Positions 26,705-36,413 are shown, counted from the stretch's first letter. The stretch: 64,000 bases of DNA from Leptolyngbyaceae cyanobacterium JSC-12 (GCA_000309945.1 CM001633.1:952723-1016722); one strand, 5' to 3'. Notes: generated from the letters alone by a model not told the origin. Translations and numbers: made by a program.

Positions 26705-27967
26705 ATGAAACCTGTTCTCAGTCGAATTGGCGATGATATGTCGAGCCTGACGGGTGTGCGGGCGATTATGAAAGACATTATCGAAACTCTCCGTGCTGGA
26801 ACAGGACAGGAATTTATTAATTTAAGTGCCGGAAATCCATTGATCTTGCCAGAGGTTGAACAACTCTGGCGAGAGTGTACTGCTGATTTGTTGGCAAGTC
26901 CGGAGTATGGAGAGGTGGTGTGTCGGTACGGAGCGAGTCAGGGATACCAACCATTACTGGAGGCGATCGCGACCGATTTTAACCAACGCTACGGGCTGAA
27001 CCTTAGCGATCGCAATGTGTTGATCACCCCCGGTAGCCAAAGCCTCTATTTTTATGCTGCTAATACCTTTGGGGGACTAACAACAAGTGGCGAACTCAGA
27101 AAAATCGTGTTACCCCTGAGTCCAGATTACACAGGATATGGCGGTGTGACGCTGACGACTGAGGCACTAGTTGCCTACAAACCCACCCTGGATATTGATC
27201 CAACTGCGCATCGGTTTAAATATCGCCCCGACTTCAGCCAACTAGAAATTAACGAACAAACGGGCTGTGTAATCTTCTCGCGTCCCTGTAATCCCACAGG
27301 CAATGTGCTGACGGATGAAGAGGTGCGCAAGATTGCCAGTATGGCAGCCACCTATGATGCTCCAGTTTTGATTGATTCTGCCTATGCACCACCATTTCCA
27401 GCACTTAACTTTACGGACATGGCACCATTGTTTGGTGGCAATATTTTGCACTGTATGAGCTTGTCGAAGGCTGGATTGCCTGGAGAGCGGATTGGGATCG
27501 CAATTGGTGATGAGACGTTGATTCAAATCCTGGAAAGTTTTCAAACCAATCTGTGTATCCATTCGCCTCGCTACGGACAGGCGATAGCGGCTCGGGCGAT
27601 CGCATCTGGGGCCCTGGCAAATCTCTCCACTAATGTCATTCGTCCCTTCTACCAAAGGAAGTTGCAAATTATAGAAGCAGCCCTAGATCATGCTATGCCG
27701 GATGATGTGCCCTGGTACTTGCATCGAGGCGAAGGTGCAATTTTTTGTTGGCTCTGGCTGGATCAACTTCCCATAACCGACTGGGAAATTTATCAGAAGC
27801 TCAAGCAGGTGGGAGTCATTGTGGTGCCAGGCAGTACCTTTTTCCCAGGCTTGCGAGAAGCCTGGGTGCATAAACATCAATGTCTGCGCATTAGCCTGAC
27901 AGGAAGTGATAAGGAATTGGAAATCGGCATGAAGCGCCTGGCAGACGTGGTGAAACAAGTTTATTAA
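26705..27967 (+). CDS. avtA: Valine-pyruvate aminotransferase-like PLP enzyme
   Basis: A class I/II fold-type I aminotransferase: MKPVLSRIGDDMSSLTGVRAIMKDI start region, LITPGSQSLYFYAANTFGG, RPCNPTGNVLTDEE, VLIDSAYAPPFP, and the cofactor Lys in SLSKAGLPGERIG. The sequence fits AvtA-type enzymes that interconvert valine/alanine with pyruvate/2-oxoisovalerate; substrate choice within the family is not visible. The ATG at 26705 (419 residues after the initiator) has GAGG just upstream; an in-frame ATG at 26678 lacks one. rimM begins nine bases after the stop, so the two are likely co-transcribed. Confidence 0.88.
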   Translation: MKPVLSRIGDDMSSLTGVRAIMKDIIETLRAGTGQEFINLSAGNPLILPEVEQLWRECTADLLASPEYGEVVCRYGASQGYQPLLEAIATDFNQRYGLNLSDRNVLITPGSQSLYFYAANTFGGLTTSGELRKIVLPLSPDYTGYGGVTLTTEALVAYKPTLDIDPTAHRFKYRPDFSQLEINEQTGCVIFSRPCNPTGNVLTDEEVRKIASMAATYDAPVLIDSAYAPPFPALNFTDMAPLFGGNILHCMSLSKAGLPGERIGIAIGDETLIQILESFQTNLCIHSPRYGQAIAARAIASGALANLSTNVIRPFYQRKLQIIEAALDHAMPDDVPWYLHRGEGAIFCWLWLDQLPITDWEIYQKLKQVGVIVVPGSTFFPGLREAWVHKHQCLRISLTGSDKELEIGMKRLADVVKQVY

Positions 27968-27976
27968 GCGATCGCC

Positions 27977-28519
27977 ATGACAGAACGCTTTCTTGAAATT
28001 GGCAAAATTGTGTCGCCCCAGGGCTTAAGAGGAGAGGTGCGAGTTTATCCCAACTCTGATTTTCCTCAGCGTTTTTTAGAACCAGGGCAACGTTGGTTGC
28101 TGCGTCCGGGTGAAACACAACCTCAACCGATCAAACTCATCAAGGGGCGTTATCTAGACAGCAAAGGATTGTACGTGGTGCAGTTAGAAGCCATTACAGA
28201 TCGAGATCAGGCAGAAGCTTTGCGGGATTGCAGACTGTTGGTACCTGAAAGCGATCGTCCCCCCCTCAACGAGGATGAGTTTCATGTATCCGATCTCTTA
28301 GGGTTGAAGGTGTTCAACCAGGCTGATCAAACCTTGATCGGGGAAGTAGTCAATGTGTTGACGGCTGGCAACGATTTGCTGGAAGTACAGCGACAGCCAT
28401 CACCTGATTCCCAAAAACCTGGAACAGTTCTCATTCCCTTTGTGAAAGCGATCGTGCCAGTGATCAACTTGGCGCAACAACGGATTGAGATTACGCCTCC
28501 AACAGGATTGATCGATTAG
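27977..28519 (+). CDS. rimM: Ribosome maturation factor RimM
   Basis: RimM assists 30S head assembly, binding S19. The 180-residue product has the N-terminal barrel ([18 protein letters not shown]) and the C-terminal PRC-barrel ([32 protein letters not shown]). Length is normal. It starts nine bases after avtA. The stop codon lies inside a perfect hairpin built from two HIP1 octamers (28514-28547). Confidence 0.95.
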   Translation: MTERFLEIGKIVSPQGLRGEVRVYPNSDFPQRFLEPGQRWLLRPGETQPQPIKLIKGRYLDSKGLYVVQLEAITDRDQAEALRDCRLLVPESDRPPLNEDEFHVSDLLGLKVFNQADQTLIGEVVNVLTAGNDLLEVQRQPSPDSQKPGTVLIPFVKAIVPVINLAQQRIEITPPTGLID

Positions 28520-28547
28520 CGATCGCAAGTCTTAGCGATCGCTAATC
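28514..28547. terminator. Perfect 13-bp hairpin at the end of rimM built from HIP1 sites
   Basis: GATTAGCGATCGC (28514-28526) and GCGATCGCTAATC (28535-28547) pair perfectly around an 8-base loop. It lies between the converging ends of rimM and the secreted small gene, a place suited to a two-way terminator, but no T tract follows on either side. Confidence 0.5.
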
Positions 28548-28553
28548 AAAACC

Positions 28554-28817
28554 TCAAAACTTAGGAAACTGACCTTGCAATCGTTCAGCCGACTGCAAAC
28601 AACGATTGCATATACATCCTCTTGGAACTTGAGGGTCACTCACCAAACTGGCTGTTCCAAGACTCCCCCAGGCATAAGTAGAAAGCTGTTCACTGCCAGA
28701 CTGGGCTTGAGCGGACTCTGAAAATTCGGTGTCCTTTGCCTGAGCAGACTGAGCAACTGCTGGTGCAAAAACCAGGATAGTAGAACAAACGATAAGGCTA
28801 AACTGAGCAAGATTCAT
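28554..28817 (-). CDS. Small secreted Cys-containing protein
   Basis: The 87-residue product starts at ATG with a clear signal peptide (MNLAQFSLIVCSTILVFAPA, then AVAQSAQA with an A-x-A type cleavage site). The mature part is about 60 residues, Ser/Gln-rich, and carries a GCICNRC cluster near residue 68, followed by a basic amphipathic tail (LQSAERLQGQFPKF). Three Cys close together could bind a metal or form a disulfide. I do not recognise a family. Convergent to rimM. Confidence 0.65.
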   Translation of the reverse strand: MNLAQFSLIVCSTILVFAPAVAQSAQAKDTEFSESAQAQSGSEQLSTYAWGSLGTASLVSDPQVPRGCICNRCLQSAERLQGQFPKF

Positions 28818-29329
28818 ACTAATACGAGTGCTCCATTTAGCGAACTAATATAACCCAGTCAGATGCATTCGTCTATCCAACACTTCAGGTGAAGTAGTAT
28901 ATCGCAATAGCCAGTTAACCTCGGCGAGTGCGAACAGTTCAAAAGTTGCCCCAATCTGGGGACTCACCTCCGCAATGCCTCACTAGCGATACTTAAAAAG
29001 ACTACTTTCCAGCGAAATTAACGAAGACTTCTGTAAACATTTTTGTCCGTATTGCTAAGATATCAACATCCAAAAAGTAGTCTATGGATGTTTTATCAGG
29101 CTTCTTTCCTCATTCAGTCGCTTCCCACATCCATTTCGTACTTTATTGCGTCTAGCTTCCTATAAATTCAACTGGGTAATTTGCAGGCAGAATCTGGGCC
29201 TTTAAAGGTTCAGATGAGTTTGATACCCATCATAAATTCTCCATAAGAAAATTTAGAACCTTAGTACAATCAGCCAATACTCATTACTCTTCCTCTATCT
29301 AGAGCCTTCAATCCTCCAAGTTGCGTCTC
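28818..29329. other. Long upstream region of the relA/spoT gene, no gene seen
   Basis: These 512 bases between two divergent genes contain no convincing reading frame. A short GCCCC-AATCT-GGGGA hairpin lies near 28950. The length suggests an extended leader or promoter region for the stringent-response gene. Confidence 0.4.
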
Positions 29330-31585
29330 ATGAACCTAACGGCTCCTGCATCTCCTATTGAATTTGTTGTCCCCGACTGGCTCCGAGAGTGCCAATCGGC
29401 TCGAAACATGGCGCCCGACTGTAGCGAGTCTCAAATCCCTCGAGCAGACGCTGATCTAATTTGTCGGGCATTCGATTTTGCCTACCAGTTACATCAAGGG
29501 CAATATCGAGCATCTGGCGAACCCTACATCATTCATCCAGTGGCGGTTGCAGGGCTACTTCGAGATTTGGGGGGTGGAAGTGTGATGATTGCTGCGGGCT
29601 TTTTGCACGATGTTGTTGAAGACACAGATGTTACAGCCGATGAGCTAGAAACGTTGTTCGGGAAAGAAGTAAGAACTCTGGTTGAAGGAGTCACCAAGCT
29701 TTCCAAATTTAACTTTTCGAGCAAAACTGAACGTCAGGCTGAGAACTTTCGCCGCATGTTTTTGGCAATGGCGCAAGACATTCGGGTGATTGTGGTAAAG
29801 CTGGCAGACCGCTTGCACAACATGCGGACACTAGAGCATCTGCCTGATGCGAAACGGCGACAAATCGCACTGGAAACCCGGGAGATCTTTGCACCGTTAG
29901 CTAATCGTCTGGGAATTGGGCGCTTTAAGTGGGAACTAGAGGATCTAGCGTTTAAGTATCTGGAGCCAGATGCATATCGGAATGTGCAGGAACTTGTTGC
30001 CGAGAAACGAACAGATCGCGAAGCTCGATTGTCTAACATTGTGTCTGCCCTGCGAGAGCGATTAACTCAGGTGGGTATTCGGGTGTTTGACATTAGCGGT
30101 CGTCCTAAACATTTGTATGGCATTTACCAAAAGATGCAGCGTCAGCAGAAGGGCTATGAAGAGATTTATGATGTTGCGGCAGTCCGGATTATTGTGGACT
30201 CCAATGAGGAGTGCTATCGATCGCTGGCGATCGTGCATGATATGTTCCGCCCCATTCCTGGACGCTTCAAAGACTACATTGGTTTACCTAAACCGAATCG
30301 CTATCAATCCCTCCATACCGTTGTTATTGGCAATACCGGACGCCCCTTAGAAGTTCAGATCCGCACCCTAGAGATGCATCACGTTGCCGAATATGGGATT
30401 GCGGCGCACTGGAAATACAAGGAAACCGGAAATTCGTCTACGCCACTAACTGGAATGGATGAAAAATTCACCTGGTTGCGGCAACTGCTAGATTGGCAAT
30501 CTGATCTAAAGGATGCTCAGGAATATCTGGAAAGCATCAAAGACGATTTGTTTGACGGAGAGGTGTATGTGTTTACCCCCAATGGGGACGTAGTCTCACT
30601 CAGTCGGGGAGCAACACCTGTTGACTTTGCTTATCGAATTCATACAGAGGTAGGTAACCATTGCGCCGGGGCGCGGGTAAACGGACGCATGGCAACGTTA
30701 GATACGGCATTGAAAAATGGCGATATCGTTGAAATTATCACGAACAAAAATTCTCGCCCTAGTCTGGATTGGCTGAACTTTGTGGTGACTGCCAGTGCCC
30801 GAAATCGGATTCGGCAATGGTATAAGCGATCGCACCGTGAGGAAAACATTGCTCGGGGACGCGAAATGCTGGAACGTGAACTGGGCAAGAATGGCTTTGA
30901 AGCCTTGCTAAAGTCAGCTCCAATGCTAGCAACCGCAGAACGATGTAATTACCATAGTGTGGATGATCTGTTGGCAGCATTGGGCTACGGCGAGGTTACC
31001 CTCAACCTTACAGTCAACCGTCTGCGGGAAGCCGTCAAAGCACAACAGCCAATCGCAACTGATCCTCAACTGCTGTTGCCCAGCTTACCAGTCACCAAAA
31101 CCTTACCCTCACTTCCCGCTGGTAAATCTCCGATTGCTGGAGTTGAAGGGTTACTTTACCATCTCGCTGGGTGTTGTACGCCTGTGCCAGGAGAGCCAAT
31201 TATTGGGGTTGTAACCAAGGGCAATCGGGGGATTTCCATTCATCGGCAAGGTTGCCCTAATACCGAGCAAATTCCGGGCGATCGCCTCGTGCCAGTCAGT
31301 TGGAATCCGCTGAACGAAGATAGCAGTCGTCCACAAACCTATCCAGTAGATATTCAGATTGAAGTGATTGACCGGGTGGGAGTGCTCAAAGACATTCTGT
31401 CTCGCTTGACAGATAACAATATCAACGTTCGCAATGCTCAAGTCAAAACTTTCCCTGACCAGACAGCAGTGATTGATTTAGGGATTGATATCCGCAACCA
31501 TGACCAATTAGAACGAACCTTTGCTCAAATTCGCAAGCTTAGTGATGTCCTCAATATGCGTCGTTTAAGCCAGGCAGATAATTAG
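29330..31585 (+). CDS. Bifunctional (p)ppGpp synthetase/hydrolase (RelA/SpoT type)
   Basis: This enzyme makes and degrades the alarmone (p)ppGpp. The hydrolase (HD) domain is intact at residues about 35-190 (LHQGQYRASGEPYIIHPVAVA, FLHDVVEDTD with the HD and ED pairs). The synthetase domain follows (RPKHLYGIYQKMQRQ, YEEIYDVAAVRIIV, IGLPKPNRYQSLHTVV), then a TGS domain (VFTPNGDVVSLSRGATPVDFAYRIHT), a Cys-containing region (CCTPVPGEPIIGVV) and a C-terminal ACT domain (VLKDILSRLTDNNINVRNA). Because both halves keep catalytic motifs I call it a single-copy Rel. The ATG at 29330 gives 751 residues; the in-frame TTG upstream is less likely. Confidence 0.93.
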   Translation: MNLTAPASPIEFVVPDWLRECQSARNMAPDCSESQIPRADADLICRAFDFAYQLHQGQYRASGEPYIIHPVAVAGLLRDLGGGSVMIAAGFLHDVVEDTDVTADELETLFGKEVRTLVEGVTKLSKFNFSSKTERQAENFRRMFLAMAQDIRVIVVKLADRLHNMRTLEHLPDAKRRQIALETREIFAPLANRLGIGRFKWELEDLAFKYLEPDAYRNVQELVAEKRTDREARLSNIVSALRERLTQVGIRVFDISGRPKHLYGIYQKMQRQQKGYEEIYDVAAVRIIVDSNEECYRSLAIVHDMFRPIPGRFKDYIGLPKPNRYQSLHTVVIGNTGRPLEVQIRTLEMHHVAEYGIAAHWKYKETGNSSTPLTGMDEKFTWLRQLLDWQSDLKDAQEYLESIKDDLFDGEVYVFTPNGDVVSLSRGATPVDFAYRIHTEVGNHCAGARVNGRMATLDTALKNGDIVEIITNKNSRPSLDWLNFVVTASARNRIRQWYKRSHREENIARGREMLERELGKNGFEALLKSAPMLATAERCNYHSVDDLLAALGYGEVTLNLTVNRLREAVKAQQPIATDPQLLLPSLPVTKTLPSLPAGKSPIAGVEGLLYHLAGCCTPVPGEPIIGVVTKGNRGISIHRQGCPNTEQIPGDRLVPVSWNPLNEDSSRPQTYPVDIQIEVIDRVGVLKDILSRLTDNNINVRNAQVKTFPDQTAVIDLGIDIRNHDQLERTFAQIRKLSDVLNMRRLSQADN

Positions 31586-31683
31586 TCATTCAAATAGTCA
31601 TTCAAAAGCTTCAGCAACAGTTAATCAGATAAATTTCGGAACACCATCTCGGCAGACAGTGTTCCGAATGCTCATTATTGATG

Positions 31684-33105
31684 TCACCCTTCACTCACTG
31701 CTGTTGCTGGTTCTAGCGAAGGCTCACCTGTTGTGGGTGGCTCTGTTGATTGACCAAAAGCAATTCGGAGAAATGGAGGTGCCAGAAAGGTAGTCAGAAT
31801 CACCATGATAATAATTGCGGCTTCCAGCGGTTTACTGAGTACGCCACTGGCAGAACCGATGCCTGCAAACACCAATCCAACTTCACCCCGTGGAATCATT
31901 CCTACACCGATCGCCAGACGGTTAATTCCCGGTTGCCCAAACACCGCCCAACCTGTTACAGCTTTGCCCACAATTGCAACAACAATCAGAAACACAGCAA
32001 TGATCAAACCCGCCCGATTTTCCGGAACCGTCGGATTTAGAACGCCCAAATCGGCTCTGGCACCGACAGTAACAAAGAAGATTGGTACTAACAAATCTGC
32101 GATCGGCTTTACCAATTCATCCAACTCATTCCGGGCATCCGTCTCATCCAGCACTAGCCCCGCGGCAAAGGCACCCAAAATCGCTTCCAGGTGAATCGCA
32201 TTGCCCAGAAATGCCATAAAAAAGGCAAAGATAAAAGCAGGAATGACAATATTACCGCGAGTCTTGAGCTTATCTACCACGGCAACAAAGGTCTTGTTGA
32301 AGACGCTGCCTAGCAAGATTGAACCAATCAAAAAGGCAGTTGCACTAACAATCAGATAAATCACATTCGTAACATCGATTTCACCCGTCTTCGCTAAACT
32401 AGCAACCACAGCCAGCACGATAATGCCTAGCACATCATCAATGACCGCCGCTCCTACAATAATTTGTCCCTCTTTCGACTTGAGTCGTCCCAGTTCAGAC
32501 AAGACTTTTGACGTAATCCCAATACTGGTTGCAGTGAGGGCCGCTCCAGCGAAAATAGCAGGAATTGCTGGAACATTAAACAAGGTCATCAAGCCGACGG
32601 TGCCTGCCGCAAACGGCACAGCCACACCAACACACGCCACAATAGTTGCCTGGTAGCCAACTTCCTTAAGCTGGCGCAAATCTGATTCCAGTCCAATCTC
32701 GAACAATAGAATGATGACACCCAATTCTGCTAGAACAGAAACCACTTCACTCTGCGACTGGAAAATACTGGTGAGGGCGTCTGGAGTCAGCCCATTGATC
32801 CATTGCAGCACAGCCATGATCACGGAATCAGAGGCTTGCATGCCACTCTCTGGAAAAACAACCAGATGAAAGGCAGAGACACCAATAATCACCCCAGCAA
32901 CAAGTTCGCCTAAAACAGGTGGAAAATCTAACCGCTTAGAAATTTCAGCTCCTACCTTACTAGCAAGATAAATCACCACAAGACTAAGCAACACGCCAGT
33001 TAGTACGATAGGGGCGTTTTCAGCTTCGGCGGTGGCAAGCAGGGGAGGAGGCAGAAATGTCAAAAGGTGAGATGAAGGATGAGTAATCGCTGATAGGAAA
33101 GACAT
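31684..33105 (-). CDS. CPA2-type Na+/H+ antiporter (NhaS3/NapA-like)
   Basis: A 473-residue membrane protein with about 12 hydrophobic helices and no C-terminal NAD-binding domain. The ion-binding pair of Asp residues lies in VIDDVLGIIVLAVV, characteristic of the electrogenic NapA/NhaS3 group; other blocks are FEIGLESDLRQL, TATSIGITSKVLSELG and GMIPRGEVGLVFAGIG. NhaS3 of Synechocystis is an essential Na+/H+ antiporter. The gene lies 78 bases after bicA on the same strand; an antiporter paired with a Na+-driven bicarbonate transporter would recycle Na+, which is inference supported by known cyanobacterial neighbourhoods. Confidence 0.88.
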   Translation of the reverse strand: MSFLSAITHPSSHLLTFLPPPLLATAEAENAPIVLTGVLLSLVVIYLASKVGAEISKRLDFPPVLGELVAGVIIGVSAFHLVVFPESGMQASDSVIMAVLQWINGLTPDALTSIFQSQSEVVSVLAELGVIILLFEIGLESDLRQLKEVGYQATIVACVGVAVPFAAGTVGLMTLFNVPAIPAIFAGAALTATSIGITSKVLSELGRLKSKEGQIIVGAAVIDDVLGIIVLAVVASLAKTGEIDVTNVIYLIVSATAFLIGSILLGSVFNKTFVAVVDKLKTRGNIVIPAFIFAFFMAFLGNAIHLEAILGAFAAGLVLDETDARNELDELVKPIADLLVPIFFVTVGARADLGVLNPTVPENRAGLIIAVFLIVVAIVGKAVTGWAVFGQPGINRLAIGVGMIPRGEVGLVFAGIGSASGVLSKPLEAAIIIMVILTTFLAPPFLRIAFGQSTEPPTTGEPSLEPATAVSEG

Positions 33106-33183
33106 AGGTTAGGGTTTTTTACAAGGACAACTTTTCAAATTAAATGGTGGAATGAACGTAGTTCACCCCAATTAAAACGACTC

Positions 33184-34854
33184 CTAAACAGCAACACTTT
33201 TGCTGTAAACATGATCAACTGCTCGCCGCAGGGCTTCAGTGCGATCATCTAGTAGATGTTCGCGTGTAATCAGTTCAAACAGCCCCAATCGCTCCAAGCG
33301 CTTCAGAACTTTAGCACTGGCTCCAACTACATAAACTTGCAACCCTTTATCACGAGCATCCCGAATGGCATTTTCGATCGCCAGAGAGGCCGTAACTCCG
33401 AGTAAGGGCACATCACTGAGATCCATTACTAAAGCATCAGCATCTTTCATGGCATTGTGCTCTCGGGCGATCGCCTTCGACAAACCAAAGATCATCGGAC
33501 CACTCAGGTAAAAAAGCTGCACTCGACCTTTGCCTTTATCTAGGAGTTGCTTATCTTCATCGCTCAAGCGCACATCGTCATCAGTATCCGTAATCAACTT
33601 AATTTCCTGAGATTGCATACTGCTCAGGCGTTCAATCGTCAGAATATTGGCAATAAATACACCAACCCCGACCGCCACAATCAGGTCAACGAATACCGTT
33701 AGCAGCAGCACCCCATACATAATCAGAGAACCCTTGAGGGAGACCTTGTGCGATCGCTTCAAGAAGCTCCAATCCAAAATGTCAATCCCCACTTTGAGGG
33801 CAATCCCTGCTAATACCGCCATGGGAATGGGTTTGGTATATTGTGCAGCACCCAGCACCACAGCTAACAAAATCAGTGCTCGAGAAATTCCCGAAACGGC
33901 TGACGTTGCACCGGTTTGAATATTTACAACCGTCCCCATCGTGGCACCAGCACCAGGTAATCCGCCACAAAATCCCGATACAATATTGCCAATGCCCTGA
34001 CCGATCAACTCTTTATCAGACTTATGTTCAGTACGAGTCAGGCTATCTGCAATCACCGCAGTCAGCAACGTATCAATACAACCCAGCATCCCCAACATGA
34101 TGCCATCGACAAACATGGTTGTGATTTGACCAATCGTGAAAGTCGGCAAGCGGAACTGAGGCAGCCCCATGGGAATTTCACCCAAGTCACCAATTCTACG
34201 AATATCCGCATTCCCGAACACTGTCAGGGAAATAATAGTGCCAACGATCAGCGCAACTAACTGAGGCGGCACCAACCGTTTGAACTTTTTGGGCATTAAG
34301 AAAATGATCGCCAGGGTTACTGCTCCCAGAACTACTTCCGGCGGTTTAGCAGTAGCCAACAGTTGAGGAATAGCTGCAACCGTACCAAGCACCCCACCCT
34401 TGGGAGCAGGATGTCCCAGGAATGGAGCAATTTGGAGAATAATAAGGATGACGCCAATCCCGGACATAAAACCCGAAATGACGCTGTAGGGCATTAATGT
34501 TATGTATTTCCCTAATTTGAAAATACCGAAGACAATTTGGAATAACCCTGCCAGCATGACAACAGTAAATGCCATTGCCAAACCTTTTTCAGGATTGGCA
34601 GCCGTCAGCCCTGCAACGATCGCCGTCATCACAACGGTCATCGGTCCTGTCGGTTCAGAAATTAGCGTTGGAGTACCACCAAACAAGGCAGCAAAGAACC
34701 CAACACACACTGCCCCATACAATCCCGCAATGGGACCAGCCCCCGATGCAACCCCGAAGGCGAGGGCAAGGGGCAACGAAACAATTGCAGCAGTGACTCC
34801 ACCAAAAAGATCGCCCCGCAAATTATCAAACCGGATCTGATTCGTGATTGTCAT
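33184..34854 (-). CDS. bicA: BicA-type Na+-dependent bicarbonate transporter (SulP family)
   Basis: BicA takes up bicarbonate with low affinity and high flux for the CO2-concentrating mechanism. The 556-residue product begins RFDNLRGDLFGGVTAAIVSL and has the SulP membrane core (FGVASGAGPIAGLYGAVCVG, GTPTLISEPTGPMTVVMTAI) with about 14 helices, then a C-terminal STAS domain from about residue 430 (FYLSGPMIFGLSKAI, ALVMDLSDVPLLGVTASLAI). Similarity to characterised BicA proteins at the N-terminus is strong; other SulP substrates cannot be fully excluded. ATG start. Forms a pair with the antiporter gene downstream. Confidence 0.88.
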   Translation of the reverse strand: MTITNQIRFDNLRGDLFGGVTAAIVSLPLALAFGVASGAGPIAGLYGAVCVGFFAALFGGTPTLISEPTGPMTVVMTAIVAGLTAANPEKGLAMAFTVVMLAGLFQIVFGIFKLGKYITLMPYSVISGFMSGIGVILIILQIAPFLGHPAPKGGVLGTVAAIPQLLATAKPPEVVLGAVTLAIIFLMPKKFKRLVPPQLVALIVGTIISLTVFGNADIRRIGDLGEIPMGLPQFRLPTFTIGQITTMFVDGIMLGMLGCIDTLLTAVIADSLTRTEHKSDKELIGQGIGNIVSGFCGGLPGAGATMGTVVNIQTGATSAVSGISRALILLAVVLGAAQYTKPIPMAVLAGIALKVGIDILDWSFLKRSHKVSLKGSLIMYGVLLLTVFVDLIVAVGVGVFIANILTIERLSSMQSQEIKLITDTDDDVRLSDEDKQLLDKGKGRVQLFYLSGPMIFGLSKAIAREHNAMKDADALVMDLSDVPLLGVTASLAIENAIRDARDKGLQVYVVGASAKVLKRLERLGLFELITREHLLDDRTEALRRAVDHVYSKSVAV

Positions 34855-35267
34855 TAGGTGAATGAAGTAGATTAGTGAAACAAAGACAAGGCAAAGCCTG
34901 GAAAGTCCAAAACCAACCAGGAACCTAGCACCGCAGAGGTGTGTTGCATTGTTACAGTGATTTGCAAGTATTAATTTTCTAAAGTTACTACAAAGGTGTA
35001 GCTAGCATCACTTAGTTTTGGAATAAAGGGACCTTTTGTTCTATTGAAAATTCCTTTGCTTTCGATAGGAGTTCTTCATTGGTTCAGTTGATCTAGTTGT
35101 GGGCTGAGGGTGAAGGCTATGATTGATACACCTTTGGTTATATAAAAGCTCACGTTTATCAACTTAATAAAAATTAATAAAAAAGGGACATCTTATCGAT
35201 GTCCCCTCACTGATTTATCTTTGTGTACTAAGAATAAAGCTGCAAGGAAGAGCCAACCCAGATCTCA
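34855..35267. other. Upstream region of bicA with terminator of the next unit
   Basis: This 413-base spacer holds the presumed bicA promoter and, at 35179-35205, the terminator of the upstream minus-strand unit. No coding frame is convincing; the sequence is AT-rich. Confidence 0.5.
35179..35205 (-). terminator. Rho-independent terminator
   Basis: On minus, GGGACATC-GATAA-GATGTCCC forms a perfect 8-bp stem followed by TTTTTT, about 60 bases after the stop of the helical protein gene. This is the clearest intrinsic terminator in the window. Confidence 0.85.
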
Positions 35268-36032
35268 TTATTGAGCTTCAGAATGAAGCGCGTTTTTGAT
35301 CCGGTCTTTGATTTCTTGCTCTTTCCGAGCAACGAAGGTTCCAGCATCTGCAAACTTGCTGTTGAAATCGGACTGGCTGCGTTGCACAGGGTCAGTTGCA
35401 CCAGTTTCAACTTCGGTCCGACGCTGCTCGTACCAAACTTTGACCGCCTCCCAGTATTTTTCGAGTTGCTGCTTGACCTGTTCGTAGCGATCGCCGTAGC
35501 GCTCTGCTAACTGCTCATCCAGCACTGCCAGTTGAGTCTTGACTTTTTCGTATTGTTCTTTGGCTACTGCAAACTGCTTGCTATCTCGAATCGTGCGAAT
35601 AATTTTCTCGAGCAAGATTTTGAAGTCAGACGCAGATTGTTTCGCTTCCGATTCAATTGCTACCAGCGCTCCATCCACTTCTGCTTCAAGCTGTTGGGTT
35701 TGGGTATCTAGTTCAGTCTGGAGTTCAGCCATTTGAGCTTGAGTTTTAGCGATCTCAGCCTGTCTAGAGTCTCGAATGCCATCAATGACCCCTTCTACCG
35801 ATGCGGTGATCTCGGCAGTAGCTTCTTGCCCTTTTTCCTTCACAAGTTCAATCACTGCAGCGATCGCGTCTTTAGCGATCGCGCGGATTTCACCCGATCC
35901 AGCTTTGATTTCGCCCACTGCCTGCGAAACTGCCAGTTTCACAATTTCTCGAATTCGCTCTGTCCTTAAACTGCCTTCTGCTTTCGCTTTTTGCAAATCT
36001 TCTGCAATCCGTTCTTTCACAACCGTAGCCAT
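35268..36032 (-). CDS. Helical/coiled-coil conserved cyanobacterial protein
   Basis: The ATG at 36032 follows AAAGGAGG at good spacing and gives 254 residues (MATVVKERIAEDLQKAKAEG). The sequence is almost entirely helical: an Ala/Glu/Lys-rich N-terminal part (residues 1-110) and heptad-like Gln/Glu runs (AQMAELQTELDTQTQQLEAE). No signal peptide or membrane helix is visible. Similar cyanobacterial proteins exist, some misleadingly labelled as histidine kinases; no kinase motif is present here. It follows the DUF1232 gene after 75 bases, and a strong terminator closes the unit. Function unknown; a stress-related role is only suggested by the neighbour. Confidence 0.75.
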   Translation of the reverse strand: MATVVKERIAEDLQKAKAEGSLRTERIREIVKLAVSQAVGEIKAGSGEIRAIAKDAIAAVIELVKEKGQEATAEITASVEGVIDGIRDSRQAEIAKTQAQMAELQTELDTQTQQLEAEVDGALVAIESEAKQSASDFKILLEKIIRTIRDSKQFAVAKEQYEKVKTQLAVLDEQLAERYGDRYEQVKQQLEKYWEAVKVWYEQRRTEVETGATDPVQRSQSDFNSKFADAGTFVARKEQEIKDRIKNALHSEAQ

Positions 36033-36107
36033 TGCTTTTTCCTCCTTTCGACAACTAGAAAACACACGACCTACCGACGCACTCATAGGAGACTCAACAA
36101 GATTTGC

Positions 36108-36413
36108 CTAACTTATGGATACCGCCTTAACATCCACCGCCTGATTGCTGGCATCTGGTGTGGCTTTATTTTTCTGCACCTTGAGGCGATCGCTCATCAA
36201 TTGGGAAACCTCAGTCACCACAATGGTGGCAAGCAAGCCATCATCAATCCATCCCACGATAGGTAGAGCATCAGGAGCAAAATCGAAGGGGTTGAGCAAG
36301 TACACCAACGAGCCACCAATTACCCACCAGCGGTATTTGGGATGACGAATCGTATTACGAAGCCAGGTATAAATCCAACTTGAAAACGCTTTCACTGCAA
36401 AGTTCCGTTTCAT
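36108..36413 (-). CDS. YkvA/DUF1232-type small membrane protein
   Basis: A 101-residue product with the DUF1232 core: YRWWVIGGSLVYLLNPFDFAPDALPIVGWIDDGLLATIV, read here as YRWWVIGGSLVYLLNPFDF followed by APDALPIVGWIDD. The core includes one or two membrane-spanning or membrane-associated helices. The ATG has GGAGGAG a few bases upstream. The family is widespread and of unknown function. The helical-protein gene follows on the same strand, so the two probably form an operon ended by the terminator at 35179. Confidence 0.85.
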   Translation of the reverse strand: MKRNFAVKAFSSWIYTWLRNTIRHPKYRWWVIGGSLVYLLNPFDFAPDALPIVGWIDDGLLATIVVTEVSQLMSDRLKVQKNKATPDASNQAVDVKAVSIS

